Source: Ilumatobacteraceae bacterium (GTDB lineage Bacteria; Actinomycetota; Acidimicrobiia; Acidimicrobiales; Ilumatobacteraceae). From it: DNA of 64,000 nucleotides. Shown here piece by piece: positions 50,685-59,759 of the stretch; positions within the stretch are counted from its first letter, which is position 1, and every line of letters begins with the position of its first letter. The position numbers and the translations under genes were made by a program. The DNA lies in the NCBI GenBank assembly GCA_022425725.1, contig JAKMEY010000001.1, forward strand, positions 30,340-94,339. Direction: 5' to 3'. The notes below the pieces were generated by a model that was not told where the DNA came from, ran no database searches, and saw only the letters and a program-made list of their open reading frames with translations.

Positions 50685-51461
50685 TCATTTAGGCTGCATG
50701 CGAATGCCACCATCCACACGGATGGTCTCGGCATTCATGTAGCTATTGGTGATGCACTCCACGACCATTGATGCAAGTTCGTCGGGTGAGCCGAGTCGTT
50801 GTGGGAAGAGCACGCCCCGCTGCAGGTTTGCCTTGAACTGCTCGCTCCCCTCGCCTTCACCGTAAATCGGGGTATCGATGAGACCCGGGGCGACGGTGTT
50901 CACGCGTACGCCAACGGCGGCGAGGTCACGTGCGATGGGGAGCGTCATACCAACAACGCCACCTTTCGATGCTGAGTATGAGGCCTGGCCAATCTGGCCA
51001 TCGAATGCAGCCACCGATGCGAGGTTGCAGATTGCGCCGCGCTCACCGAACTCGTCGGGCTCGTTCCGGCTCATTGCAGTTGCGCCAAGGCGGATGCAGT
51101 CAAACGTGCCGATGAGGTTGATGTTGATAACCCGCTGGAAGGCTTCGAGGTTTGCCGCTGAGTCGTAACTTCCGTCTTTGCCAACGGTGCGCTGCGCCCA
51201 CCCGATACCTGCTGAGTTGACGAGTGCTTTGAGTGGCCCCATGCTCGTTGCCATCTCAACCGCGTTGATGATGTCGTCAGTGTTGGTGACATCAACTTTG
51301 CAGAATGCCCCACCGATCTGGTCGGCGACGGCATTTCCGGCGTCTTCTTGAAGGTCAGCAACGACAACTTTCGCTCCCTTTGCTGCCAACTGGCGGGCGG
51401 CGGCGGCTCCAATTCCTGAGGCTCCGCCGGTTACTACTGCACTACTTCCATTGAGTTCCAT
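50685..51461 (-). CDS. SDR family 3-hydroxyacyl-CoA dehydrogenase (HSD10-like)
   Basis: A 258-residue SDR resembling the type II 3-hydroxyacyl-CoA dehydrogenase/17-beta-HSD10 group. VVTGGASGIGAAAARQLAAKGA binds NAD, VVADLQ places an aspartate for NAD+, VNSAGIGWAQR is the NNAG-type segment, and SVAAFDGQIGQASYSASKGG holds the Ser/Tyr/Lys active site. VAPGLIDTPIYG and RVDGGIRMQPK are typical of HSD10-like enzymes. The ATG at 51461 has TATCGT 6 nt upstream; the frame extends 8 codons further. It probably takes part in branched-chain or short-chain acyl-CoA oxidation. Confidence 0.88.
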   Translation of the reverse strand: MELNGSSAVVTGGASGIGAAAARQLAAKGAKVVVADLQEDAGNAVADQIGGAFCKVDVTNTDDIINAVEMATSMGPLKALVNSAGIGWAQRTVGKDGSYDSAANLEAFQRVININLIGTFDCIRLGATAMSRNEPDEFGERGAICNLASVAAFDGQIGQASYSASKGGVVGMTLPIARDLAAVGVRVNTVAPGLIDTPIYGEGEGSEQFKANLQRGVLFPQRLGSPDELASMVVECITNSYMNAETIRVDGGIRMQPK

Positions 51462-51467
51462 GCTCGC

Positions 51468-51473
51468 ACGATA
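51468..51473 (-). promoter_or_regulatory. candidate -10 box of the HSD10-like gene (leaderless)
   Basis: On the minus strand TATCGT lies 6 nt before the ATG at 51461. Confidence 0.45.
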
Positions 51474-51512
51474 GGCGACGGACACCCGCTTTCAACCAGT
51501 TGAGAACACGAC

Positions 51513-54500
51513 TCAGGAGGTGACGAGACCGTTCACATCGACGAGCACGTGGGCAGTGCCATATAGGTAGACGCAGACATGCCCGTTCTTGTCGACCGGC
51601 GAGACCACGCCGCCGGCCACAGTCGTTGAATTCGTGAAGTTGAGATTTGAGACATCGGGGCGAGTTCCGCACGGGTACACCGTTGCGAATCCACCAAAGT
51701 CATTTGTTTCAGTGTCAACAACAGTCAGGTTGAGCGATGCCGCAATCACCCGTTTTCCATCGATGGACGTAGTGTTTGCGACCTGAATCTCCAGCGGACC
51801 ACCGGTTCCTTCGATGTTGCCGACCCGTTCGACTCGGCGGGTGTCTGCAACTCGTTGTGGGGCCTGTGGCACAAACCCCGCTCCGGCCCGCAGCACTCCG
51901 ACAACATCAACGATGAGGTTGGCATCATCGTCAACTGCGAAGCAGATCGTTCCATCGTCGGCCACCGGAACGATCGCAGCATTTGCGACGGTCTGTTCGC
52001 TCACGAAGTTCAATGAACTCGCATCAGGGATATCGCCGCACCCGTACGCTGTCACAAAACCTCCGAACGCGTCGGCAGTTGTTCCATCGACGGTGATGTT
52101 TACGGCAACTGCGGAGACGTCGGTCTCAGGCACACTGCCCACACCTGTCACCTTGACATCGACGGACTCATTCACCACCTTTGCTGCAGTGCCGACACCA
52201 AGACCGCTTCGAGTGTCAATCAACCGTTGGGGTCGTATCGCGTCAAATGACGAGCCTTCTGGCAAGTAGCCGAATACGTCGATGAGGAGGTCAGCAGAGC
52301 CGAAGGTGTAGAGACAGATCGACCCGGTTTCAGAAAGTTGCACGAGAGCCGAGTTTGCAACCGTCTGACGGTGATCGAAATTCAACGTGCTCGTATCGGG
52401 AACAGAACCACATGGATACGCGGTCACGAAACCCCCGTAACGATCGATGCGCCCATCGACGGCGGTGACGTTGACCCAAACCGCCTTTACGCCGGTTCCC
52501 GGCACTGCGCCTTCACCTGCAATCGGTATTTCGATGCTGCCGTTCTCGATTCGACCAGCTTCAGCAGCTCCCAGCCCGCTTCTTGTGTCGAGCATGCGTC
52601 GAGGAGTGAGGGGAACAAAATGCTGAAGGTCGCCAGAGTTAACCCACGACGGGTCAGCGATCGGCAGCACTTCATCGCGCATCCACAGCGCAAACTCGGC
52701 TTGTCCGGTCGTCGTGAGATGCACCCCGTCGGAGTACCAACGGTCTTGTTCGGACGAATCACTTGCTGCATCCCAGTCGAGCACGATGAGTTGCGGCCAA
52801 CGGCCTCGTGCCTCTCGGACAGCATCATTCGCTAGCGCGTAACGAGGTTGGTCACCGCTCATGCGTCGCTCTGACATCGTGAGCCACGCAACCTGAGACA
52901 CACCGCGTTCGGTGAGCACGCCCATCACTTCATCGATGCGTTCACCCAATGCTGCTGCTTCATCGTTATACCCCAATTCGATGACAACAAGGTCGGTGCC
53001 GATCGGTACGAGTTCTGCTGCCCCGACACCGTCAGGTTCAACCGTTCCGCCGACCGTGCGACGAGAAGAGAGGGCGTCATACCGTTCGGCAGAGAAGACC
53101 CCGTTGATCACAAGCGGCAATTCCTGCCCGTAGTTCTCACCGGTCACACTTTCACCAACAGAGTTCCCAATGAAAGCAAATGAAGATGCCGATTCGACTC
53201 CACGCCGAAGAGGCGTCAACGTGAAACCGGGGCTTGGCAGCCCGAATGCGTTTCTGAATGACCACGCGCTCACGAACTCGTCATCACCATCGTCTTCAGC
53301 AGCACCGAGACGGACACGATTCGCATAAATGCCCTCATAGGAAGATTCGGGGTCAACAACTGTCGTCACGCGGCTCAAATCGGCGTCCGGGTAGCGGCTG
53401 AGCACGGACTCACCAGAGATGATGCGAGTCCAGCGGTGATTCGGATTCAGCGCAACTGCATCACCGGTGTCGGGAACACTCGGAAAGTAACCGCCAGCGG
53501 TCTGAGGTCCGTTTGAGGCGGAGAATTCGGTGGAAACGATTGTTCCGACTTCCATGTCGCGTTGATTGCCTTCGGCCCACAACCTCACTTTGCCGGCGGT
53601 TTCTGAAATGGCGGTGTCGGTCTGCGGTCGCTCCCGTGTGCTCACCGCAGCCGTTACGGTCACTCGTGTCGCCGCCCCGCCATACACCTGACACGACGAG
53701 GTGTCACAGGTGCCTGCGTAGTCGTACCGGTCTTGCCGTATTCCATACGAACGTGCCGCTACCGCTTGCGCTCGGAGAGCATTCATTCCGGCGCCGTCGC
53801 CTCTGTCACCCCATGACGCCGACACTTCTCGAGGCACGACACCTCTCAGGTAGTTCTCAACGGAGACCTCGTTGATGACTCGGTTACCACTTGATGTATC
53901 TCGAAGTTCAAGTGATCCGCGGTAATGGGTGACCGCTCCTGATCCGGAGCACAATCCGAGTACGTCGCCTGGTTCTGCGAGCGATTCATCAACCGTTGTT
54001 GCGATGATGACAGGGCCAGAAACTCGAATTGGTTCTCCCCAGCCGATGGTTGAGGTTGCAGCGGCGATGAGTTCACGAGCACGGGTCGCATCGCCAATGT
54101 TCCACACGCCGTCAACAGTGAGCCCTTCATTGGTTTCGAACGCCCTCACGGCTGATTCGGTTTGAGGACCGAAGTAGCCATCGATTCCGTTGGGGTCCCA
54201 GCCGAATGCTGCGAGGAAGGTTTGGATCATCCGTACGGCGTCAAAGTCTGTCGAGTCTGTCGAAATGGGACCGTCGGGGACACTCAGCGTTGACGCTCCC
54301 GGGCAGGCAAGCCCATCACCGATAAAAATGTCGAATTGGTTGGCGGCGACCTCCGCAACTTTGATTGCTGACACTCCAGAACCCGAGCCGTCCGGTGAAC
54401 TCCACGATGCAGACGACGATGCCGAGGTCACCCCCATCCACGATGAGCCATCAAAATCGGTGAGCCTCACGCGAATTCGTTGATTGGGGTCGATATCTCC

Positions 54501-54776
54501 CATGACGGTTCCGCCGTAGTAGTGATTGAGGATCTGCTCCCATTCCCAGCCATGTTCAACTGCCCACCCGTAGGCGCCCCATTGGCTGAGCCCCCGGCCA
54601 TGACCATTTCCGGTGCCCTCGACGACGTACGCAATAATCTCGTCGACCGGCTCGACAGCCGTCACCACTCGAGAATGGTCGGGCAGTACCGCCACCAGCG
54701 AGGCGATGACGGCAGCGATCGCAAGGTGCCAGTGGGAGATCGACCGCTTCACACCGAGAACGCTAGTCAGCAGCAT
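51513..54776 (-). CDS. large secreted protein: SpoIID/LytB with inserted peptidoglycan-binding domain, SGNH hydrolase and three C-terminal repeats
   Basis: A 1087-residue exported multidomain protein. A signal segment lies at about 12-42. SpoIID/LytB-type sequence starts near 50 (GNGHGRGLSQWGAYGWA) and resumes near 300-390 (ENYLRGVVPREVSASWG, LRAQAVAARSYGI). Between them, about 178-237, is a peptidoglycan-binding-1 domain (DGYFGPQTESAVRAF). Residues ~533-710 form an SGNH/GDSL-type esterase: FIGNSVGES with Ser539, ELGYND, and SDGVHLT with Asp683 and His686. From ~727 there are three ~120-residue repeats, each starting near a DTR motif (LDTRSGLG, IDTRSGLG, ADTRRVER) and containing FGGFVTAY-like and LNF segments. 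It likely binds and remodels peptidoglycan. The ATG at 54776 avoids overlap with rnhA. Confidence 0.82.
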   Translation of the reverse strand: MLLTSVLGVKRSISHWHLAIAAVIASLVAVLPDHSRVVTAVEPVDEIIAYVVEGTGNGHGRGLSQWGAYGWAVEHGWEWEQILNHYYGGTVMGDIDPNQRIRVRLTDFDGSSWMGVTSASSSASWSSPDGSGSGVSAIKVAEVAANQFDIFIGDGLACPGASTLSVPDGPISTDSTDFDAVRMIQTFLAAFGWDPNGIDGYFGPQTESAVRAFETNEGLTVDGVWNIGDATRARELIAAATSTIGWGEPIRVSGPVIIATTVDESLAEPGDVLGLCSGSGAVTHYRGSLELRDTSSGNRVINEVSVENYLRGVVPREVSASWGDRGDGAGMNALRAQAVAARSYGIRQDRYDYAGTCDTSSCQVYGGAATRVTVTAAVSTRERPQTDTAISETAGKVRLWAEGNQRDMEVGTIVSTEFSASNGPQTAGGYFPSVPDTGDAVALNPNHRWTRIISGESVLSRYPDADLSRVTTVVDPESSYEGIYANRVRLGAAEDDGDDEFVSAWSFRNAFGLPSPGFTLTPLRRGVESASSFAFIGNSVGESVTGENYGQELPLVINGVFSAERYDALSSRRTVGGTVEPDGVGAAELVPIGTDLVVIELGYNDEAAALGERIDEVMGVLTERGVSQVAWLTMSERRMSGDQPRYALANDAVREARGRWPQLIVLDWDAASDSSEQDRWYSDGVHLTTTGQAEFALWMRDEVLPIADPSWVNSGDLQHFVPLTPRRMLDTRSGLGAAEAGRIENGSIEIPIAGEGAVPGTGVKAVWVNVTAVDGRIDRYGGFVTAYPCGSVPDTSTLNFDHRQTVANSALVQLSETGSICLYTFGSADLLIDVFGYLPEGSSFDAIRPQRLIDTRSGLGVGTAAKVVNESVDVKVTGVGSVPETDVSAVAVNITVDGTTADAFGGFVTAYGCGDIPDASSLNFVSEQTVANAAIVPVADDGTICFAVDDDANLIVDVVGVLRAGAGFVPQAPQRVADTRRVERVGNIEGTGGPLEIQVANTTSIDGKRVIAASLNLTVVDTETNDFGGFATVYPCGTRPDVSNLNFTNSTTVAGGVVSPVDKNGHVCVYLYGTAHVLVDVNGLVTS

Positions 54777-54789
54777 GTTTAGAATGAGG

Positions 54790-55278
54790 TCAGGTTCGTT
54801 CGACCTGCTGAGCGGCAGCCACCGCGAGCTCATCAACAAAGTCGTTCATCGGGTGCCCGCTATGGCCTTTCACCCACTCAAAAGTGACGTCGTTGGTGGT
54901 GACAAGTTCGATGAGTGGTTCCCACAGGTCAACGTTGGCGACCGGTTCGCGCTTGGAGTTTTTCCAACCATTCTTTTTCCATTTCTTCCACCAGCCATCT
55001 CGAAAGCAGTTCACGACATAGGTCGAATCTGACACGACGTGCACTGCTCGGTGCTGTGGGGTGAGAGCCCGTAGAGCTTCAAGCACTGCGGCGAGTTCCA
55101 TGCGTTGATTCGTGGTGTTCGCCTCACCGCCGGCACCTGATGGGGACCCGTCTGGCGATACCGCCCAACCCCATCCGCCGGGCCCGGGGTTACCGCTGCA
55201 CGCCCCGTCGGTGTACACGGTGACTGCGTCAACTGATTCGTGAGCGGAGGCAGAAAACAACGACGGTTGGTCGGACAC
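54790..55278 (-). CDS. rnhA: ribonuclease HI
   Basis: A 162-residue RNase H type 1, which removes RNA from RNA-DNA hybrids. The four catalytic carboxylates are in place: Asp in YTDGACSGNPGPGGWG, Glu in TTNQRMELAAVLEAL, Asp in VSDSTYVVNC, and Asp in GHSGHPMNDFVDELA. A basic handle (WWKKWKKNGWKNSKREP) is present as in E. coli RNase HI. The GTG at 55278 is chosen because a GGCAGGATGG sequence precedes it; the frame stays open to 55359. Thirteen bases separate it from the SpoIID-type gene downstream. Confidence 0.93.
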   Translation of the reverse strand: MSDQPSLFSASAHESVDAVTVYTDGACSGNPGPGGWGWAVSPDGSPSGAGGEANTTNQRMELAAVLEALRALTPQHRAVHVVSDSTYVVNCFRDGWWKKWKKNGWKNSKREPVANVDLWEPLIELVTTNDVTFEWVKGHSGHPMNDFVDELAVAAAQQVERT

Positions 55279-55482
55279 GATGCCATCCTGCCAGAGATCG
55301 GTAACGCTTGGTTGGCAATCGCCCCACCAACATGGCGACCGCAAATAGAGAATCCTCACATAGTTATGTCACTCAGCAGACGACCGCTTCATGCACCGCC
55401 CTTTGCGTGAATTCATCCGGGCGAAACAACATTCAACGAACGCAGGCACCTCCTTTGTCGTTCTACCTGCGAGAATGACGAC

Positions 55483-58224
55483 ATGATTTTTGACGGGCAT
55501 GTGCACCAGCTTCCCGATACTGACCCAACCGAGACCGAAGAATGGCTCGACAGCCTTGAGGCCATCGTCGACTCAAAAGGCAAGACCAGAGCACGATTCA
55601 TCCTGTCGAAACTGCTCGCTCACGCAAACGCTCGCCAGGTCAGCTTCCCAGCAACGGTAAGTACCCCGTACGTCAACACCATTCCCCGGGAACAGCAGCC
55701 ATGGTTCCCTGGTGACGAACACATCGAACGACGTATTCGAGCATTTATTCGCTGGAACGCTGCGGTCATGGTGGTGAAAGCAAACAACGCCGCCGACGGC
55801 ATTGGTGGCCACCTCTCCACCTTTGCGTCATCGGCTTCGCTCTACGAAATTGGCTTCAACCACTTCTTCCGTGGCAAAGATGCCGAAGGCCTCGGTGATC
55901 ACGTGTACTTCCAGGGCCACGCAGCCCCCGGAATTTACGCACGCGCCTTCCTAGAGGGTCGGCTCGAAGCCGAAGACCTCGATCACTTCCGTCGCGAGAT
56001 AGGTCGTGACGGCAGAGGGTTGTCGAGCTATCCACACCCACGACTCATGCCAGATTTCTGGGAATTCCCTACCGTCTCAATGGGTCTCGGCCCAATCACC
56101 GCTCTGTACCACGCACGATTTAACCGGTACCTCATGAACCGGCAGATGGACGACACTTCAAATAGCAGGGTGTGGGCGTTCCTTGGTGATGGCGAGACCG
56201 ACGAGCCCGAAACCTTGGGTGCCATCTCGCTCGCCGCTCGCGAGCAACTCGACAACCTCGTCTTTGTGGTGAATTGCAACCTGCAACGCCTCGATGGACC
56301 GGTTCGAGGCAACGGGAAAATCATCCAGGAACTTGAAGCGGTGTTTCGCGGAGCTGGTTGGAACGTCATCAAAGTCATCTGGGGCTCGAAATGGGATGAA
56401 TTGTTGGCTCAAGACAAAGACGGTGTTCTTCTCAACCAAATGAACACCACCGTTGACGGCGAATTCCAGCGCTACGCCGTTGAAGAGGGCAACTACATTC
56501 GTGAAAACTTTTTCGGACCAGACCCTCGCTTGCGGCAGATGGTCTCCCACCTTTCAGACGACGAACTTCGAAATCTGCCCCGTGGTGGCCACGACTACCA
56601 GAAGTTGTTCGCCGCCTATAAGGCAGCCACCGAAAACCTCGGTAGTGGCCGACCAACGGTCATTTTGTGCAAGACCGTCAAAGGATGGACATTGGGGCCG
56701 GGCTTCGAAGGTCGCAACGCAACCCACCAGATCAAAAAGATGACCCGCGACCAATTACTCGAGTTGCGCGATCGTCTTCACCTTCATGACGAAATTCCGT
56801 CTGAATCACTTGAAGAAGATGACCCTCCGTACTTCAGGCCAAGCGAAGACTCGGTCGAATACCAGTACATGATGGAACGCCGAAAGGCGCTCGGCGGGGT
56901 CATGCCAACCCGACGAGTGGCAGTAAAACGACCGCTTTCGTTGCCTGCTGACAAGGTCTTCCAAGAACTCCGGATGGGGTCTGGAGAGTTGCCGGTGAGC
57001 ACGACAATGGGGTTCACCCGGTTATTACGGAGTCTGTGCCGTGACGACAACATTGGCCGGCGCGTGGTTCCGATCATTCCCGACGAGGCTCGAACCTTTG
57101 GCATGGATGCACTCTTCCGAGAACTCGAGATCTACGCATCTCAGGGCCAAAAATATGAACCGGTCGACCACGACCTGTTGCTCTCGTATTCGGAAGACTC
57201 CGATGGCCAAATTCTTGAAGAGGGCATCACCGAAGCTGGGTCGCTTGCAAGCTTCATCGCTGCCGGATCGAGCTACGCCACCCGCGGCGTGCCCATGATT
57301 CCGTTTTACACGTTCTACTCGATGTTCGGATTCCAACGGGTTGGCGATCTCATCTGGCAGGCCGCAGATGCTCGTGTCCGGGGATTCCTCATGGGCGCCA
57401 CCGCTGGCCGCACCACGCTGCTCGGAGAGGGACTACAACACCAAGACGGGCACAGCCTTGTGCTGGCCTCGACGGTGCCCGCAGTGCAGGCTTATGACCC
57501 CGCATTTGCGTACGAACTTGGAGCCATCGTCAAAGATGGCATCAACCGTATGTACGGCCCAGATACCCCCGAATCTGAGCGCGATGTCATCTACTACATC
57601 ACGTTGTACAACGAGAACTATCCGATGCCTGCGCTCCCCGACCACCCTGAAACTTCTGAAGAGTTTGAGCGTGGCGCAGTTCGCGGCCTGTACCGCTGGA
57701 GGCCGGCGCCCCAGGGGAAGACCCATTCAGCAACCATCGTCTTTTCGGGAATCTCACACCAAGCGGCAACCATTGCCGCCAACGAACTCGCCGATCACTA
57801 CGACGTGGGTGCCGAACTCTGGTCTGCGACAAGTTACAAACGTCTCCGCGAGCAAGCGCTTGAGGTTGAACGCTCTAACCGGTTGCATCCGTCGGCACCG
57901 CAGGAAGAACCGCTGGTCACTCAGTTGCTCAATGACTCATCTGGGCCGATCACAGCCGTCAGCGATTTCATGCGAGCGGTGCCCGAGCAGATCTTGCCGT
58001 TTGTGCCCGAAGGTCGTCGTTTCAGCGTGCTTGGTACCGACGGCATGGGCCGAAGCGATACCCGTGAAGCGCTCCGCCGCTACTTCGAGGTCGATGCCGG
58101 ACACATTGTCGTCAGCACGCTCAGCGCGTTGTTGAACGACGGCAAAGTGTCAGCAGACGTCGTCGAAGATGCCATCAAGCGGTACGACATCGACAGTGAC
58201 GCCCCGAACCCATACGTGGTGTAG
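55483..58224 (+). CDS. aceE: pyruvate dehydrogenase E1 component, homodimeric type
   Basis: A 913-residue AceE that decarboxylates pyruvate with thiamine diphosphate and passes acetyl groups to E2 lipoyl domains. YFQGHAAPGIYARAFLEGR near residue 145, the TPP motif GDGETDEPETLG...NCNLQRLDGP near 235-270 (usually GDGEMDEPE), KGWTLGPGFEGRNATHQIKK near 405, and GTDGMGRSDTREALRRYFEV at the C-terminus are all conserved. The homodimeric type is standard in actinobacteria. Its E2 and E3 partners are probably those at 43300-46069. No clear Shine-Dalgarno; a GAGAAT box lies 6 nt before the ATG. Confidence 0.96.
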   Translation: MIFDGHVHQLPDTDPTETEEWLDSLEAIVDSKGKTRARFILSKLLAHANARQVSFPATVSTPYVNTIPREQQPWFPGDEHIERRIRAFIRWNAAVMVVKANNAADGIGGHLSTFASSASLYEIGFNHFFRGKDAEGLGDHVYFQGHAAPGIYARAFLEGRLEAEDLDHFRREIGRDGRGLSSYPHPRLMPDFWEFPTVSMGLGPITALYHARFNRYLMNRQMDDTSNSRVWAFLGDGETDEPETLGAISLAAREQLDNLVFVVNCNLQRLDGPVRGNGKIIQELEAVFRGAGWNVIKVIWGSKWDELLAQDKDGVLLNQMNTTVDGEFQRYAVEEGNYIRENFFGPDPRLRQMVSHLSDDELRNLPRGGHDYQKLFAAYKAATENLGSGRPTVILCKTVKGWTLGPGFEGRNATHQIKKMTRDQLLELRDRLHLHDEIPSESLEEDDPPYFRPSEDSVEYQYMMERRKALGGVMPTRRVAVKRPLSLPADKVFQELRMGSGELPVSTTMGFTRLLRSLCRDDNIGRRVVPIIPDEARTFGMDALFRELEIYASQGQKYEPVDHDLLLSYSEDSDGQILEEGITEAGSLASFIAAGSSYATRGVPMIPFYTFYSMFGFQRVGDLIWQAADARVRGFLMGATAGRTTLLGEGLQHQDGHSLVLASTVPAVQAYDPAFAYELGAIVKDGINRMYGPDTPESERDVIYYITLYNENYPMPALPDHPETSEEFERGAVRGLYRWRPAPQGKTHSATIVFSGISHQAATIAANELADHYDVGAELWSATSYKRLREQALEVERSNRLHPSAPQEEPLVTQLLNDSSGPITAVSDFMRAVPEQILPFVPEGRRFSVLGTDGMGRSDTREALRRYFEVDAGHIVVSTLSALLNDGKVSADVVEDAIKRYDIDSDAPNPYVV

Positions 58225-58229
58225 GGCCG

Positions 58230-58973
58230 TCAACGAACGCGGTCAAGCCATCCAGAAAGGATCGCTACCGCTCTCGGGTCGTGACGGAGGCGGTGACCGG
58301 CGCCAGCAAGCACGTTGAGTTCTGCATTTCCGTGTGATTGTGCAAGTTGACGTGCATCGCTGACCGGCACGCTCGGGTCTTCATCTCCGTGAAGAACGAG
58401 CAGGGGTCTCGGGGCAAATCGACGTGCAGCCACCGATGGCCGAAAGCGCCGGAATGCTCGGCTCCATTCGTCAAGTGAAGACGGGAAGCCCGGCGTACGA
58501 ATTGCTCCAATTTGCCGTGCGTGTTCTAAGAATCGACGTGGATGCTCGGCCCAATCATCGAAATCTGCGCGAGGCGATAGCAACGCCGCTGCACGAACTC
58601 GGGGGTCGTCGGCAGCTTCACAAATGACGAGTGACCCACCGGTATTCGTTCCGATGAGCACGACCCGTCGAACCCCGGTCGTTCTCACCATGTGATCAAC
58701 CGCGTTTCTGAGGTCGTCCATCCATCCCTGCAGCGAAAAGTCACCGGTCGACGCGCCACAACCGCGAAACGTGAATGCCATTGCGACGTAATCAACCTCG
58801 TGGGCGAGTCGATCAATGAGTTCGGGGAAGGTGCCCGCGGAACGACGGGCATCGAGCGGACCAATCGGAAAGCCGTGGCACAAGATAAGGCCCGGAGTGT
58901 TGTCGTCGACGTTCGATGGAAGCGTCAGATGGCAAGCAAGTCGCTCTCGACCACTGTCGAAGCTGTCCTCCAT
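58230..58973 (-). CDS. alpha/beta hydrolase-fold protein lacking the nucleophile serine
   Basis: A 247-residue alpha/beta-hydrolase. LILCHGFPIGPLDARRS is the oxyanion-hole strand, FTFRGCGASTGDF the usual strand-4 region, HGDEDPSVPVSDARQL holds the acid, and GAGHRLRHDP the histidine. The nucleophile elbow should read GxSxG, but here it is LIGTNTGGSL: Asn110 stands in place of serine. So hydrolysis by the normal mechanism is unlikely, or the following threonine or serine substitutes. It converges with aceE, 5 bases from its stop, and is followed upstream on the same strand by a small conserved gene. Confidence 0.83.
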   Translation of the reverse strand: MEDSFDSGRERLACHLTLPSNVDDNTPGLILCHGFPIGPLDARRSAGTFPELIDRLAHEVDYVAMAFTFRGCGASTGDFSLQGWMDDLRNAVDHMVRTTGVRRVVLIGTNTGGSLVICEAADDPRVRAAALLSPRADFDDWAEHPRRFLEHARQIGAIRTPGFPSSLDEWSRAFRRFRPSVAARRFAPRPLLVLHGDEDPSVPVSDARQLAQSHGNAELNVLAGAGHRLRHDPRAVAILSGWLDRVR

Positions 58974-58984
58974 CGCTGGTACCG

Positions 58985-59209
58985 CTATGCCCGTGGTTTG
59001 CGGTGCCGCCGTGTCATTCCGGGAGCGGCCAGTGTGTACCCGCGGTTTCGTGCTTCAGCGAGGGTGTCCGGGCCGAAGCTGAGCCCTGTTTCGGCCGTCA
59101 TGATGTCGTCGATAACAGATTCATCGGTCCATTGGTCGAGGTCGTACACAAGTTGGGTGCGCTTGTCGCCGAGAAAGCGGGTGTGTTCAAACCTGACCGG
59201 ACGTTCCAT
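58985..59209 (-). CDS. hypothetical protein, 74 residues
   Basis: A small protein starting MERPVRFEHTRFLGDKRTQL, then VYDLDQWTDESVIDDIMTAE and TGLSFGPDTLAEARNRGYTL. The regular spacing of charged and hydrophobic residues looks like a folded small domain, but I do not know the family. TAGCGT lies 7 nt before the ATG at 59209 on the minus strand, supporting both the start and the reality of the gene. The downstream hydrolase gene starts 12 bases after its stop, so the two are probably cotranscribed. Confidence 0.65.
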   Translation of the reverse strand: MERPVRFEHTRFLGDKRTQLVYDLDQWTDESVIDDIMTAETGLSFGPDTLAEARNRGYTLAAPGMTRRHRKPRA

Positions 59210-59216
59210 GCATTCC

Positions 59217-59222
59217 ACGCTA
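59217..59222 (-). promoter_or_regulatory. candidate -10 box of the small gene at 59209
   Basis: On the minus strand TAGCGT lies 7 nt before the ATG. Confidence 0.4.
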
Positions 59223-59250
59223 CCCAATGATTGGGGTCAGAGTTGGGTTG

Positions 59251-59712
59251 TCAGATGACATCGTCTGGCGGTGCCGTCGGCCCGACAGCCCCAATTGCGT
59301 CAAAGTAACTGAGGTGGGCGTCGACAACCTCGACGATGTCGACGTCGTCGAGCAGTTCTATCCCCGTGTCGGCGGCAACCACCATGAGGTGAGCAATCAA
59401 TGCTTCATCGGAGACGATAAGGGTTGCATCGATGTTTTGCCGTTGGTCTATCACCCGGTCAGGAGCAAGTCCTTGGGCGTGAAGCCAATTGATATGGGCA
59501 ATGAGAAGCGATTCGACTTCTGCAGGGGTGAGCCGAGCCTGACTGCGTTCTGGAATTCGGTCGGCGACGAAATCGACTGCCTCGTCGACGGTGTACACCG
59601 CTCGGGGGGCAATCGCATCAAGCCGATGGGCTTCGCGCCCGATCGCGCCAGCAGCGATCGCAAAAATTACGACCGCCGCTAGAACTACGAAGATTCCGAG
59701 GGTGAGATCCAC
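59251..59712 (-). CDS. hypothetical membrane-anchored protein, 153 residues
   Basis: An N-terminal hydrophobic helix (LGIFVVLAAVVIFAIAAGAI) anchors a soluble, acidic domain with many helices (YTVDEAVDFVADRIPERS, AEVESLLIAHINWLHAQG, VSDEALIAHLMVVAADTGIE). No named family recognised. The charged domain probably faces the cytoplasm, as it lacks cysteines and export features. The GTG start at 59712 has TAGTCT 6 nt upstream on the minus strand. Confidence 0.65.
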   Translation of the reverse strand: MDLTLGIFVVLAAVVIFAIAAGAIGREAHRLDAIAPRAVYTVDEAVDFVADRIPERSQARLTPAEVESLLIAHINWLHAQGLAPDRVIDQRQNIDATLIVSDEALIAHLMVVAADTGIELLDDVDIVEVVDAHLSYFDAIGAVGPTAPPDDVI

Positions 59713-59718
59713 GCCTTC

Positions 59719-59724
59719 AGACTA
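59719..59724 (-). promoter_or_regulatory. candidate -10 box of the gene at 59712
   Basis: On the minus strand TAGTCT lies 6 nt before the GTG start. Confidence 0.45.
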
Positions 59725-59759
59725 TTCCTGCCACCGTGCTGGAGGCAGATGGAGCGTGA

